A stretch of DNA of 64,000 nt from Bifidobacterium ramosum (GTDB lineage: Bacteria > Actinomycetota > Actinomycetes > Actinomycetales > Bifidobacteriaceae), in NCBI RefSeq assembly GCF_009299505.1, contig NZ_WBSM01000008.1, positions 62,001-126,000 on the forward strand, given 5' to 3'. The notes beneath the pieces were generated by a model. It searched no databases. It was not told the DNA's origin and saw nothing but the letters and a program-made list of their open reading frames with translations. This document shows, piece by piece, positions 28,842-37,378 of this stretch (its first letter is position 1; each line of letters opens with the position of its first letter). A program made the translations under genes and the position numbers.

Positions 28842-30047
28842 ATGGACATTCATGGATCTCGCGTGGTGAAGGCGATCGCCGGATTCGCCGCCGTCGCCTT
28901 GTTGGCCGTGACGGGCGGATGCGGCTCGTCGACGCAGGCCCAGACGCCTGGCGAGGACACGACCGAACAGTCCGGCCCGATCGCCGTGGTCGCCTCCATC
29001 AACCAGTGGGGTTCGCTGGCCGAGCAGATCGGCGGCGACGACGTGTCGGTCACGTCGATCCTGAGCTCCACGAACGTGGACGCGCACGACTTCGAACCGC
29101 AGACTTCGGACGTGGCCAAACTGGCGAAGGCGCAGGTTGTCGTCGCGAACGGCGCCGGCTACGACTCCTGGGCGACCAAGAACGTCGCGAAGGACGCGCA
29201 GACCGTGTCGGCGGCCCAGATCGTGGGCGCGATGGAGGGCGACAACCCGCACCTGTGGTTCTCGAAGGATGCGCGCAACGGCATGGCGCAGGAGCTCGTC
29301 AACGCGTTCTCCAAGGTGCTGCCGAGCAAAAAGAAGGCGTTCAACGAACGGTATAAGGCGTGGCAGAAGAAGGAGAAGACCGTCGAACAGGCGATGGACG
29401 ATTTCTCCGCGGCGCATAAGGACGTGACGTATGCGGCCACGGAGGCCGTGGCCTATTACCTCATGTCCGACATGGGCTTCACCGACAAGACGCCGAAGGG
29501 GTATGCGGCGTCCGCCGCGGCCGAGGGCGAGGCCGCCCCCGCCGACCTGCAGGAGTTCCAGAAGCTGCTCGAGGACAAGGGCGTCGACCTGCTGGTCAAC
29601 AACACGCAGGAAGCGTCGGACGCGACCAACATGATCACCGGAACGGCCGGCCGCGCCGACGTGCCGGTCTTCGACGTGAGCGAGCAGATGCCCAAGGACA
29701 TGACGTCGCTGACCGAATGGATCGGGTCGCTGGTCGATACGATCACCGGATACTTCGACGTCTGCGGATCCGACGACACATCAAATCAGTCCGGCGACGA
29801 CAACGGCACCAACTCGTCCGACGGCAAGAAGACGGGCGACGATGCCGCAACGGACGGCACGTCAGACGATGATTCGGACGATACGGACACGACGACGTCC
29901 TGCAAGGCGGGGACCTCATCGTCCACCGACGATGACTCCGACGACGATGCCGAGGGCTCCGGCACTACCGATTCGTCGTCGGACTCCAGCTCGTCGTCGG
30001 AAAATACGTCATCCGACGACGCCAAGCAGCCGGATCCGGGCAAGTAG
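28842..30047 (+). CDS. Metal (zinc/manganese) ABC transporter lipoprotein with Asp/Ser-rich tail
   Basis: 401 residues. A lipoprotein signal ends at LAVTGGC (Cys27). The ZnuA/TroA fold is recognised from SINQWGSLAEQIGGDD, the ligand region TNVDAHDFEP, and a second His in NPHLWF; a ligand from KLLEDKGVDLLVNN lies in the second lobe. The last 91 residues (311-401) are almost only Asp, Ser, Thr and Gly with a single Cys. ZnuA proteins usually carry a His-rich loop inside the fold, so this tail is unusual and could scavenge cations. The start at 28842 is chosen for GAGAGG upstream. Genes for the ATPase and permease follow. Confidence 0.88.
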   Translation: MDIHGSRVVKAIAGFAAVALLAVTGGCGSSTQAQTPGEDTTEQSGPIAVVASINQWGSLAEQIGGDDVSVTSILSSTNVDAHDFEPQTSDVAKLAKAQVVVANGAGYDSWATKNVAKDAQTVSAAQIVGAMEGDNPHLWFSKDARNGMAQELVNAFSKVLPSKKKAFNERYKAWQKKEKTVEQAMDDFSAAHKDVTYAATEAVAYYLMSDMGFTDKTPKGYAASAAAEGEAAPADLQEFQKLLEDKGVDLLVNNTQEASDATNMITGTAGRADVPVFDVSEQMPKDMTSLTEWIGSLVDTITGYFDVCGSDDTSNQSGDDNGTNSSDGKKTGDDAATDGTSDDDSDDTDTTTSCKAGTSSSTDDDSDDDAEGSGTTDSSSDSSSSSENTSSDDAKQPDPGK

Positions 30048-30114
30048 TCACACAACGCACGGGGACGACCACGACATCGCGGCATGATCGTCGTACGCCG
30101 TCGTACGCACGTTA

Positions 30115-30131
30115 TTGAGAATGATTGTCAA
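30115..30131. promoter_or_regulatory. Zur-like operator
   Basis: A 17-bp near-palindrome TTGAGAATGATTGTCAA matches the actinobacterial Zur pattern (TGAxAATGATTxTCA). It lies in the 147-bp gap between the lipoprotein and the ATPase gene, so it probably represses an internal promoter when zinc is plentiful. Confidence 0.65.
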
Positions 30132-30194
30132 CGTCATTTGCCATAATCCGCAATGATGGCGCCATACACGGCGCACGGATCGGAAACGGGCATC

Positions 30195-31121
30195 ATGACA
30201 AACGACAGTACGCAACACGACGCATGCATCGTGTTCCATGACGCGGCGGTAAGCCGTGGCGGACGCACGATCTGGCAGCACGGCAGCTTCGCCATCCCCA
30301 ACGGATCGGTCACCGCGATCGTCGGCACCAACGGCACCGGCAAGACCACGATGATGAAGGCCGAGCTCGGTCTGCTCCCCCTTGCCGCGGGATCGATCAC
30401 CATTCTGGGCCGGCCGGCCGGATCGGCGAACCGACAGATCGGCTACGTGCCGCAAAGCTACACGTCGGACATCGACTCGAACCTCACCGCCGAACAGTCG
30501 GTGCTGCTGGGACTCACCGGCACGCAATTCGGCATCCACGTCGTCACCAAGGCGCAGAAGGCCAAGGTCCGTCAGGCGCTCGCGTTCACCGGCATCGAAG
30601 ACAAGGCACACCTGCGGCTGTCGGAGTTGTCGGGCGGTCTGCGTCAACGCGTCGCCATCGCGCAGGCGCTCGTATCGGATCCCAAACTGCTCATGCTTGA
30701 CGAGCCGCTCGCCAATCTCGACCTCGCCAGCCAACGCGCCGTCGTGCACGTGCTCGCCCGCCTCAATAAGGAACTCGGCATGACCATCCAAGTGGTCGCG
30801 CATGACCTCAACATGCTGCTGCCGATCCTCACCGGCGCCGTGTACCTGCTCGACGGGCACCCGCACTACGCGGCCATGAACCAAGTGCTCGACTCCAGCC
30901 TGCTCACGCACCTGTACGGCACCACCGTGCAGGTGGTGACCACGCCGCAGGGCGATATGTTCGTCACCCCCAGCCCGGACGAGCCCGAGGACGTGGTGCC
31001 GGACACGCACGCCACCGCGGAGATCGCGCAGTTCCATCACCACCACGGGGCAGGTGATGCCGGCCATGACGCCGGCGCCCGTACCCCCGCTGTTCGCAAC
31101 GACGCAGGAGGCGCACGATGA
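30195..31121 (+). CDS. Metal ABC transporter ATP-binding protein with His-containing tail
   Basis: 308 residues. Walker A GTNGTGKTT (about 44-52), the Q-loop YVPQSY, the signature LSGGLRQR and Walker B LLMLDEP are all present, as is the switch His in VVAHDLNM. This is the ZnuC-type subunit of the adjacent transporter. The C-terminus extends beyond the core by about 50 residues and includes QFHHHHGAGDAGHD, a possible metal-binding stretch. The ATG at 30195 fits the family; another at 30153 is possible. It ends overlapping the permease start by four bases. Confidence 0.9.
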   Translation: MTNDSTQHDACIVFHDAAVSRGGRTIWQHGSFAIPNGSVTAIVGTNGTGKTTMMKAELGLLPLAAGSITILGRPAGSANRQIGYVPQSYTSDIDSNLTAEQSVLLGLTGTQFGIHVVTKAQKAKVRQALAFTGIEDKAHLRLSELSGGLRQRVAIAQALVSDPKLLMLDEPLANLDLASQRAVVHVLARLNKELGMTIQVVAHDLNMLLPILTGAVYLLDGHPHYAAMNQVLDSSLLTHLYGTTVQVVTTPQGDMFVTPSPDEPEDVVPDTHATAEIAQFHHHHGAGDAGHDAGARTPAVRNDAGGAR

Positions 31122-31948
31122 CCGTCAGCTTCACGTTCGACCCCGATTGGATGGACACGCTCACCGCGCCGTTCATGACCAACGCGTTCCTCGCCGGCCT
31201 GTGCATCGCGCTGGCCGCGGGCGTGATGGGCTACTTCACGATCGCCCGCCAATCGACGTTCGCCGCACACGCGCTGGCGCATATCGGGCTGCCGGGCGCG
31301 ACCGGCGCGGTGCTGCTGGGACTGCCGGTCTCGCTCGGTCTCGGCGTCTTCGCGCTGGGCGGCGCGTTGGTGATCGGCGCGCTCGGCAAGCGCGCGTCGC
31401 AGCGTGAGATCGCGACCGGTACGGTGCTCGCGTTCGCCACCGGCTTGGGCTTGTTCTTCGCGCGACTGTCCAGCTCCGCGTCACAACAGATGCAGTCGAT
31501 CCTGTTCGGGTCGATCCTGACGATCACGACCGATCAGATCATTGGCTTTGCGATCTTCGACGTGCTGCTGCTGGCGGTGTTGGCGGTGATCTACCGACCA
31601 CTGCTGTTCAGTTCGGTGGACGAGCAGGTCGCGCAGGCCAAAGGCGTGCCGATCGGCGCGATGAACGTCGCGTTCATGGCGATCATGGCCGGGGTGATCA
31701 CGATCGCGGTGCCGGCCGTGGGAACGCTGCTGATCTTCGCGCTGGTGATCACGCCGGCGGCGACCGCGAACATTCTCGCCGGTTCCCCGCTGCGGGCCAT
31801 GGTACTGGCGAGCGTGCTGTGCCTCGTGGCGATCTGGGGTGGACTGGTGCTGGCCGCGATGTTCCCCGCTCCCCCGAGCTTCATCATCGTGACCCTGTCG
31901 ACGCTGTTCTGGGCGGTCGCCAAGGGCGTGGCGTCGCTGCGGCGGTAG
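31118..31948 (+). CDS. Metal ABC transporter permease
   Basis: 276 residues with about eight membrane segments. It belongs to the ABC-3 family (ZnuB/MntB): ARQSTFAAHALAHIGLPGA, a GTVLAFATGLG stretch, and AKGVPIGAMNVAFMAIMAG are the family landmarks. It forms the membrane channel for the upstream lipoprotein and ATPase. Overlap with the ATPase gene (ATGA) supports one operon. A gap of 433 bp to the next gene holds palindromic repeats. Confidence 0.9.
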   Translation: MTVSFTFDPDWMDTLTAPFMTNAFLAGLCIALAAGVMGYFTIARQSTFAAHALAHIGLPGATGAVLLGLPVSLGLGVFALGGALVIGALGKRASQREIATGTVLAFATGLGLFFARLSSSASQQMQSILFGSILTITTDQIIGFAIFDVLLLAVLAVIYRPLLFSSVDEQVAQAKGVPIGAMNVAFMAIMAGVITIAVPAVGTLLIFALVITPAATANILAGSPLRAMVLASVLCLVAIWGGLVLAAMFPAPPSFIIVTLSTLFWAVAKGVASLRR

Positions 31949-32096
31949 GTAACGCGCGACCGTTGTTCGCTCCTTCCTTCGTTCCGGCCTCTTGCGGCGG
32001 ATCAGCGCTGGTTCCCGGGGTTCCGGCCACCGCTTGGCTGCTTGTGACTGCGAATCGGATGGCGTTTACGACGGCGGCGTGGTCTTGGCCCCTCCC

Positions 32097-32144
32097 TTCG
32101 ATGGGGCGCAGGAAATTCGGGAAATCATCCTCATTGTCCCGAAA
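32097..32144 (+). repeat. Outer palindromic unit A, left inverted end of the nuclease locus
   Basis: The 34-nt core at 32111-32144 (starting GGAAATTCGGGAAATCATCC) is present in inverted orientation at 33553-33586 with one mismatch. The match continues outward to TTCGAT at 32097-32102 and ATCGAA at 33596-33601. The unit itself contains the inverted arms TTCGGGA and TCCCGAA. Confidence 0.75.
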
Positions 32145-32165
32145 AAGGGTCACTGACCGACTTCC

Positions 32166-32217
32166 AGTGCAAGTTTTTCGGGAAATACAGGCACTCGTCC
32201 CGAATTTCTTGCACTGA
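32166..32217. repeat. Palindromic unit B
   Basis: About 52 nt: AGTGCAAGTTTTTCGGGA and TCCCGAATTTCTTGCACT flank a 16-nt loop. A partial unit with AGCGCAAGAAATTCGGGA follows at 32225-32242. Both stand upstream of the AbiEi/nuclease-like gene. Confidence 0.75.
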
Positions 32218-32224
32218 CAGTCAC

Positions 32225-32242
32225 TCAGCGCAAGAAATTCGG
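32225..32242. repeat. Half palindromic unit C
   Basis: An isolated arm AGCGCAAGAAATTCGGGA without a matching right arm. It is the innermost upstream copy. The remaining upstream gap (31949-32096) shows nothing I can name. Confidence 0.65.
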
Positions 32243-32292
32243 GAGACGATCACCATACAATCGCATCGTCCTGTGCATCTCAAGGCGGCGAG

Positions 32293-32301
32293 TTATCCAC
32301 A
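32293..32301 (+). promoter_or_regulatory. DnaA-box-like site TTATCCACA
   Basis: A perfect match to the DnaA box consensus (TTATNCACA), 81 bp upstream of the nuclease-like gene. A second lies at 32323-32331. Two boxes are too few for an origin. Confidence 0.5.
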
Positions 32302-32322
32302 ACACGCCCGGGGCGGCACCGT

Positions 32323-32331
32323 TTATCCACA
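32323..32331 (+). promoter_or_regulatory. DnaA-box-like site TTATCCACA, second copy
   Basis: An identical 9-mer in the same orientation, 30 bp from the first. Both could instead be sites for the regulator of the downstream gene. Confidence 0.5.
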
Positions 32332-32381
32332 TTGGTCGTTTGGGCTTGCGTCGGCGATCGACATCTGCCTAGCGTCGAACC

Positions 32382-33335
32382 ATGAAAGAGCATAAAGGAG
32401 TCACCGCATTGCTGCGGACCGCCGAACAGGAACGACGCTGCGCTCTCGGAGACGGTGGCGCGCTCTCCCACGCCCTGCGGCGACGGGTGCGGGCGTTGGA
32501 AGTCGTCTCGCCATATCCGAACCTGTTCGCGGGTGTGGAGTATTGGGACTCGCTTAACGCAGAGGAGCGATCGCTGCACATGATCCGTGCGCTGATGATA
32601 CTGCACCCGCGATGGACGTTCGCCGGGCTGAGCGCCGCCTGCGTCTACGGGTATCAGCACGCCTATGCGCTGCACGACGGATCGGTAAACATCGCCTCCG
32701 CCAAAGGCTCCAACCGCAAGGACGCCAGGCAGCTGCGCCGCATCTACATGCACGACATTCCGCGTTGGCAATGCCGCGGCATCCGGGTCACGTCTCCGGC
32801 GCGAACGCTCATCGACTGCGCCGGCATGCCATTCGCCAATGCGTTGGCGGTCTATGATTCGGCACTGCGTTCCGGCCATGTGACCGTCGGCGACGTCGAG
32901 ACGCTGATGGTCCGAGTCAACTGCGACGAACCCGCGGTGAAACGGCTTCTGCGCCATGCCGATGCGCGGCGGGAAAACGGCGGCGAGTCCTGGGTCTACG
33001 CCCATATCATCGGGCTCGGATACGCCGAACCGTTGCTGCAGGTCGAATTCGACAATCCCGGCAATCCGGAGATGCCGTACCGGGTCGATTTCTGCTGGCG
33101 GCTTGCCGACGGCCGCATCATCGTGGTCGAGTATGACGGCATGGCCAAATACGCCGATGCCAGCCTCCCGGGTCGGGCCAGCCTTCAGGCGAAACTGGAC
33201 TACGAGCGGCGCAGGGAGCGGGATCTCAAAGCGCAGGGTGTCACCGCCATCGTGCACCTGTTCTTCGAGGATGTGAAGGATCCCACGCGACTGGATGACA
33301 AGCTGTCCGAAGCCGGAGTGCCGAGACTCCGTTGA
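32382..33335 (+). CDS. AbiEi-like/PD-(D/E)xK (DUF559-like) nuclease protein
   Basis: 317 residues. The N-terminal half (about 60-160) resembles AbiEi-type domains, with LMILHPRWTFAGLSAACVYG and SPARTLIDCAG. The C-terminal half carries a Vsr/DUF559-like endonuclease pattern: Glu202, Asp236 in YRVDFCW, Glu250 and Asp252 in VVEYDG, Lys256. Such proteins are annotated as antitoxin-domain or hypothetical proteins; no toxin gene is next to it. It is a single gene enclosed by palindromic repeats on both sides, the outermost being inverted copies of one another. The RBS is AAGGAG-poor; the start follows a plausible family N-terminus. Function is not known. Confidence 0.65.
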   Translation: MKEHKGVTALLRTAEQERRCALGDGGALSHALRRRVRALEVVSPYPNLFAGVEYWDSLNAEERSLHMIRALMILHPRWTFAGLSAACVYGYQHAYALHDGSVNIASAKGSNRKDARQLRRIYMHDIPRWQCRGIRVTSPARTLIDCAGMPFANALAVYDSALRSGHVTVGDVETLMVRVNCDEPAVKRLLRHADARRENGGESWVYAHIIGLGYAEPLLQVEFDNPGNPEMPYRVDFCWRLADGRIIVVEYDGMAKYADASLPGRASLQAKLDYERRRERDLKAQGVTAIVHLFFEDVKDPTRLDDKLSEAGVPRLR

Positions 33336-33360
33336 CGTCGTTCTCAGAAAGTTACCTTCG

Positions 33361-33595
33361 GCGCAAGGAATTCAGGGAATCATCCTTATCGTCCCGAATT
33401 TCTTGCGCTGGCGACGGCTCAGTGCAACAATTTCGGGACGACAGGGGTGTTCTCCCGAAAATCTTGCGCTGAGAACCGGCCAGCGCACGGATTTCGGGAC
33501 GATAGGGCTATTCTCCCGAAAAACTTGCACTGACGCCGGCTCAGCGCGAGGATTTCGGGACAATGGGGATGATTTCCCGAATTTCCCGCGCGGGG
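33361..33595. repeat. Array of four palindromic units D-G, about 60-bp period
   Basis: Four units begin near 33361, 33420, 33481 and 33542. Each has a left arm like GCGCAAGGATTTCGGGA, a variable loop of about 15 nt and a right arm like TCCCGAATTTCTTGCGC. Arms are imperfect. The last (33553-33586) is the inverted partner of unit A. There is no gene in 33336-33705. Confidence 0.8.
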
Positions 33596-33705
33596 ATCGA
33601 AGACGGCGGGAGGAAGCCAATCGTGGCTGACGATGATGGCATCAATCGAAGCCGTGATGGCGCCCAGAAGGCACGTCGGCCGAAGCACGGCCGTGACGGC
33701 CGTGT

Positions 33706-34188
33706 TCAGCCATGGCACCGCTCGACCAACGCGGTGGCGATGGCCGCAACACCTTCGCCATGGCCGGTGAACCCCATGCCGTCGGTGGTGGTGGCGGTCA
33801 GGGACACCCGGCATCCGACGGCGTCGGACAGCACGGCCTCGGCCTCGGCACGGCGCGGGCCAATCTTGGGACGGTTGCCGACCAGCGCAACGCTGGCGCT
33901 GCACGGCACGAACCCATGTTCGGCGAGATGTGCTACGGTCGTGCGCAGCATATCGGCACCGTGCCGGCCGGCCCCGACCGAGTCACGGCCCACGCCGAAC
34001 AACGTGCCGATATCGCCCAGATGAGCGGCGGACAGCAGCGCGTCGATCAGCGCGTGCGCGGCGACGTCGCCGTCGGAATCACCCTCGATGCCGTCGCCGT
34101 CCCACCGCAGTCCGGCCAGCCACAGTTCCTTCCCGGAACCGGCCGGCGCGAACCGATGCGCGTCGAATCCCTGACCGATGAACATCAT
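33706..34188 (-). CDS. ispF: 2-C-methyl-D-erythritol 2,4-cyclodiphosphate synthase
   Basis: 160 residues. Closes CDP-ME 2-phosphate to ME-cPP in the non-mevalonate isoprenoid pathway. The N-terminal metal motif [33 protein letters not shown] and the C-terminal [14 protein letters not shown] are family signatures. GAGG upstream supports the ATG at 34188. It is next to carD on the same strand, as in the actinobacterial carD-ispD-ispF order, but ispD is absent here. Confidence 0.95.
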   Translation of the reverse strand: MMFIGQGFDAHRFAPAGSGKELWLAGLRWDGDGIEGDSDGDVAAHALIDALLSAAHLGDIGTLFGVGRDSVGAGRHGADMLRTTVAHLAEHGFVPCSASVALVGNRPKIGPRRAEAEAVLSDAVGCRVSLTATTTDGMGFTGHGEGVAAIATALVERCHG

Positions 34189-34320
34189 CCGTTCCTCTCA
34201 TCCATTGCCCTGGGACGTGCCGATCACACGGCCATTTCGGCGGATGCCATGCCGACTCAGCGACGATCCGACCGGAGGCCGCCGGCAACATGCCCGGCGC
34301 ACACGTCCGCATACAGTAAA

Positions 34321-34344
34321 GGGGTGCGGATCAATCCGCACCCC
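34321..34344 (-). terminator. carD terminator
   Basis: GGGGTGCGGAT pairs with ATCCGCACCCC (34321-34331 and 34334-34344) with a tight loop. It lies just after carD on the minus strand and before ispF. Confidence 0.75.
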
Positions 34345-34364
34345 CAAACATACCGCGTCGGCTA

Positions 34365-34961
34365 TTACTTCTTCTTGGACTTCTTCTTTTCGGACTCGAT
34401 GCGCGCCAGCGTCTCGGCGGCCGGCTCCTCCGGCGCAAACGTGTGGTGCTTCTCGTCGCCCGGCTGCGGATCGGCGTAGCCCAGATTGACGTCGAGCAGA
34501 CGTTGCGCGTCCTCGTCGTCAAGCTTCTCGCTCAGCGCGATCTCGGAGGTCAGGATGCTGCGCGCCTTGGTGAGCATGCGCTTCTCGCCGGCGGACAGGC
34601 CGTGGTCGTCCACGTCGCGCTGCGCGAGGTCACGCACGACCTCGGCGATCTTGTTGACGTCGCCGGTGGCGATCTTCTCGACGTTCAGCTTGTACCGACG
34701 CGACCAGTTCATTTCCTTCTCGACGATCGGGGTGCGCAGGATCTCGAAGACCTTGGCGACCTCATTGGCATCGACGATGTCGCGCACGCCGACCTTCTTG
34801 GCGTTGTCCACCGGCACGTTGATGACCAGACCGTCGGAGGACAGCACGGACAGCTGAAGATATTCCCTCGTCACACCCTTCACCGTCCGCTCGGTGATGG
34901 CTTCCACCTTCGCCGCGCCGTGACGCGGATAGACAACCATATCGCCGACCTTGTAAGCCAT
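34365..34961 (-). CDS. carD: CarD family transcription regulator
   Basis: 198 residues. The N-terminal RNA polymerase interaction domain (about 1-60) begins [19 protein letters not shown], and the C-terminal DNA-contact domain has the conserved Trp in [13 protein letters not shown]. CarD stabilises open complexes at rRNA and housekeeping promoters. The protein is longer than mycobacterial CarD by about 35 residues, ending in a Lys-rich tail ([10 protein letters not shown]). The start follows GGAGG. It is divergent from glgB with 147 bp between them. Confidence 0.95.
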   Translation of the reverse strand: MAYKVGDMVVYPRHGAAKVEAITERTVKGVTREYLQLSVLSSDGLVINVPVDNAKKVGVRDIVDANEVAKVFEILRTPIVEKEMNWSRRYKLNVEKIATGDVNKIAEVVRDLAQRDVDDHGLSAGEKRMLTKARSILTSEIALSEKLDDEDAQRLLDVNLGYADPQPGDEKHHTFAPEEPAAETLARIESEKKKSKKK

Positions 34962-35108
34962 GAATCCTCCGTGAAAGCCTATAACAAACCCGAACAAGTG
35001 TGTCATATGGCTTGGACGACGGCAGCCTGTCCCACGCGACGCGCCGTCGAACCGGTACGACACACCAGAATGCGCAAAAATCGCCGGTATGGTTTTACAC
35101 TTTCCAGT

Positions 35109-37364
35109 ATGGCTACACATACGAACATCAACGACGATACCGTTGCCGTGCCGGTGAGCCAGGGAGACCTGGACGCGGTCAGCAACGCCACTTTCTACAA
35201 CCCCCACGAGGTGCTCGGCGGGCATCTCGGGCAGGGCGAGCATGCCGGGGAGGTGACGGTGCGCGTCCTCCGCCCGCTGGCCAAGGCCGTGACCATCCTC
35301 ACCCAGCACGGCGAATACGAGGCCCTCCATGAGCACAACGGCGTGTTCGTGACCGTCATGCCGGCCGAGAAGACCGACGACGGCTACGCGGTGCCCGACT
35401 ACCGCGTGCGCGCGGTCTACGGCCTGGCCAACAGCGTCGTCGAGGACGACCCCTACCGCTACCTGCCCACCGTCGGCGACATGGACACCTATCTGTTCGG
35501 CGAGGGCCGCCACGAACGCCTCTGGGAGGCGCTGGGCGCGCACGTGCGCCGCTTCGACGACCCGATGGGCGCCGCGGACGGCACGCCGGGCAAGCCGCTG
35601 GTCGGCACCGCGTTCGCCGTGTGGGCCCCGAACGCGCATGCCGTGCGCGTCGTCGGCAACTTCAACGGCTGGGACGGCCGCCGCCACGCGATGCGCGAGC
35701 TCGGCTCCTCGGGCGTGTGGGAGCTGTTCGTCCCGGGCGTCGAGGCCGGGGAGGTCTACAAGTACGAGATCCTCAACGCCAACTACGACTGGGTCATGAA
35801 GGCCGACCCGATGGAACGCTCGCACGAGATCCCGCCGGCGACCGGCTCGATCGTCGTGGACTCCGACCACACATGGGACGACAAGGCGTGGATGGACAAG
35901 CGCCGCAAGACGAACCCGCACGACGGCCCGGTCAGCATCTACGAGGTGCACGCCGGCAGCTGGCGCAAGGACGTCGCCAACTACCGCGAGCTGGCCGACA
36001 AGCTGGTGCCGTACGTCGAGCAGGAGGGCTTCACGCACGTGGAGTTCATGCCGCTGGCCGAGCACCCGTTCTCCGGCTCGTGGGGCTATCAGGTCACCGG
36101 CTACTATGCGGTCGACTCCCGTCTCGGCTCCCCCGACGACTTCAAGTACCTCGTCGACAAGCTGCATCAGGCCGGCATCGGCGTGATCATGGACTGGGTG
36201 CCGGCGCACTTCCCGAAGGACGCGTTCGCGCTCGGCCGCTTCGACGGCACGCCGCTGTACGAGGATCCGGACCCGCTGCGCGGCGAGCACCCGGACTGGG
36301 GCACCTACGTGTTCAACTTCGGCCGCCGCGAGGTGCGCAACTTCCTCGTGGCCAACGCGAGCTTCTGGCTCGACGAGTACCATGTCGACGCGCTGCGCGT
36401 GGATGCCGTCTCCTCGATGCTCTACCTCGACTACAGCCGCCAGCCCGGCCAGTGGCGTCCGAACATCTACGGCGGCCGCGAGAACCTCGAGGCGATCGAC
36501 TTCCTCAAGGAGGCCAACGCCACCGCGTACAAGAACAACCCCGGCGTGATGATGATCGCCGAGGAGTCCACCGCCTACCCGGGCATCACCGCCCCGACCG
36601 ACGAGGGCGGCCTCGGCTTCGGCCTCAAGTGGAACATGGGCTGGATGCACGACACGCTGCAGTACCTGCACGAGACGCCGATCAACCGCAAGTGGCACCA
36701 CGGCGAGATCACGTTCTCGATGGTATACGCGTACTCCGAGCATTACGTGCTGCCGATCAGCCACGACGAGGTTGTGTACGGCAAGGGCTCGCTGTACGGC
36801 AAGATGCCGGGCGACGACTGGCAGAAGTACGCCGGCGTGCGTTCGCTCTTCGCGTACCAGTGGGCGCATCCGGGCAAGAACCTGACGTTCATGGGCAACG
36901 AGATCGCGCAGTGGGGCGAGTGGGACCACAACGGCTCCGTCGACTGGGCGGCGCTCGACTGGGCCGACCACCGCGGCGTGCAGAAGCTCGTGGCCGACCT
37001 CAACGCGCTGTACAAGGCCTCCCCCGCGCTGTGGAGCCAGGACTTCGATCCGGCCGGCTTCCAGTGGCTCACCAGCGACGACGCCGACCATAACACGCTG
37101 AGCTTCGTGCGCATCGGCAAGAACGGCGAGCAGATGGTCGTGGTCGTCAACTTCTCCGGTGAAGCGTGGGAGAACTACCAGGTGGCGCTGCCGCAGGGCG
37201 GCAAGTGGCGCGAGGTGCTCACCACGGACGACGCCAAGTACGGCGGATCCGACATCCACAACGGCACCTTCGAGGCCGAACCCGAGGAGTACCACTCCCG
37301 CGACTGGTCGGCGAGGCTCACCATTCCGGCGCTGGGAGCGGTATTCTTGGAACCGACAGACTGA
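35109..37364 (+). CDS. glgB: 1,4-alpha-glucan branching enzyme
   Basis: 751 residues, GH13. It forms alpha-1,6 branches in glycogen. An N-terminal CBM48 module spans about 165-265; catalytic residues are nucleophile Asp432 (DALRVDAV), acid/base Glu485 (MMIAEESTA) and Asp553 (PISHDEV). There is no strong RBS; TATGGT at 35088-35093 could be a -10 with transcription starting a few bases before the ATG, so the mRNA may be nearly leaderless. It precedes a two-component system by 14 bp, which suggests read-through. Confidence 0.96.
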   Translation: MATHTNINDDTVAVPVSQGDLDAVSNATFYNPHEVLGGHLGQGEHAGEVTVRVLRPLAKAVTILTQHGEYEALHEHNGVFVTVMPAEKTDDGYAVPDYRVRAVYGLANSVVEDDPYRYLPTVGDMDTYLFGEGRHERLWEALGAHVRRFDDPMGAADGTPGKPLVGTAFAVWAPNAHAVRVVGNFNGWDGRRHAMRELGSSGVWELFVPGVEAGEVYKYEILNANYDWVMKADPMERSHEIPPATGSIVVDSDHTWDDKAWMDKRRKTNPHDGPVSIYEVHAGSWRKDVANYRELADKLVPYVEQEGFTHVEFMPLAEHPFSGSWGYQVTGYYAVDSRLGSPDDFKYLVDKLHQAGIGVIMDWVPAHFPKDAFALGRFDGTPLYEDPDPLRGEHPDWGTYVFNFGRREVRNFLVANASFWLDEYHVDALRVDAVSSMLYLDYSRQPGQWRPNIYGGRENLEAIDFLKEANATAYKNNPGVMMIAEESTAYPGITAPTDEGGLGFGLKWNMGWMHDTLQYLHETPINRKWHHGEITFSMVYAYSEHYVLPISHDEVVYGKGSLYGKMPGDDWQKYAGVRSLFAYQWAHPGKNLTFMGNEIAQWGEWDHNGSVDWAALDWADHRGVQKLVADLNALYKASPALWSQDFDPAGFQWLTSDDADHNTLSFVRIGKNGEQMVVVVNFSGEAWENYQVALPQGGKWREVLTTDDAKYGGSDIHNGTFEAEPEEYHSRDWSARLTIPALGAVFLEPTD

Positions 37365-37378
37365 AAGGCGGTTCCTTT

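Noticed and set aside
32293..32331. Replication origin
   Set aside because: Only two DnaA boxes, no AT-rich unwinding region, and no dnaA or dnaN nearby.
32382..33335. AbiE toxin-antitoxin pair
   Set aside because: Only the AbiEi-like part is present; no AbiEii nucleotidyltransferase gene is adjacent.
33361..33595. CRISPR-like array
   Set aside because: Units are imperfect palindromes with arms about as long as the variable loops; there are no uniform repeats or spacers, and no cas genes nearby.
34962..37295. Upstream extension of the carD frame antisense to glgB
   Set aside because: CarD starts at 34961 with an RBS; the extension is antisense shadow sequence.
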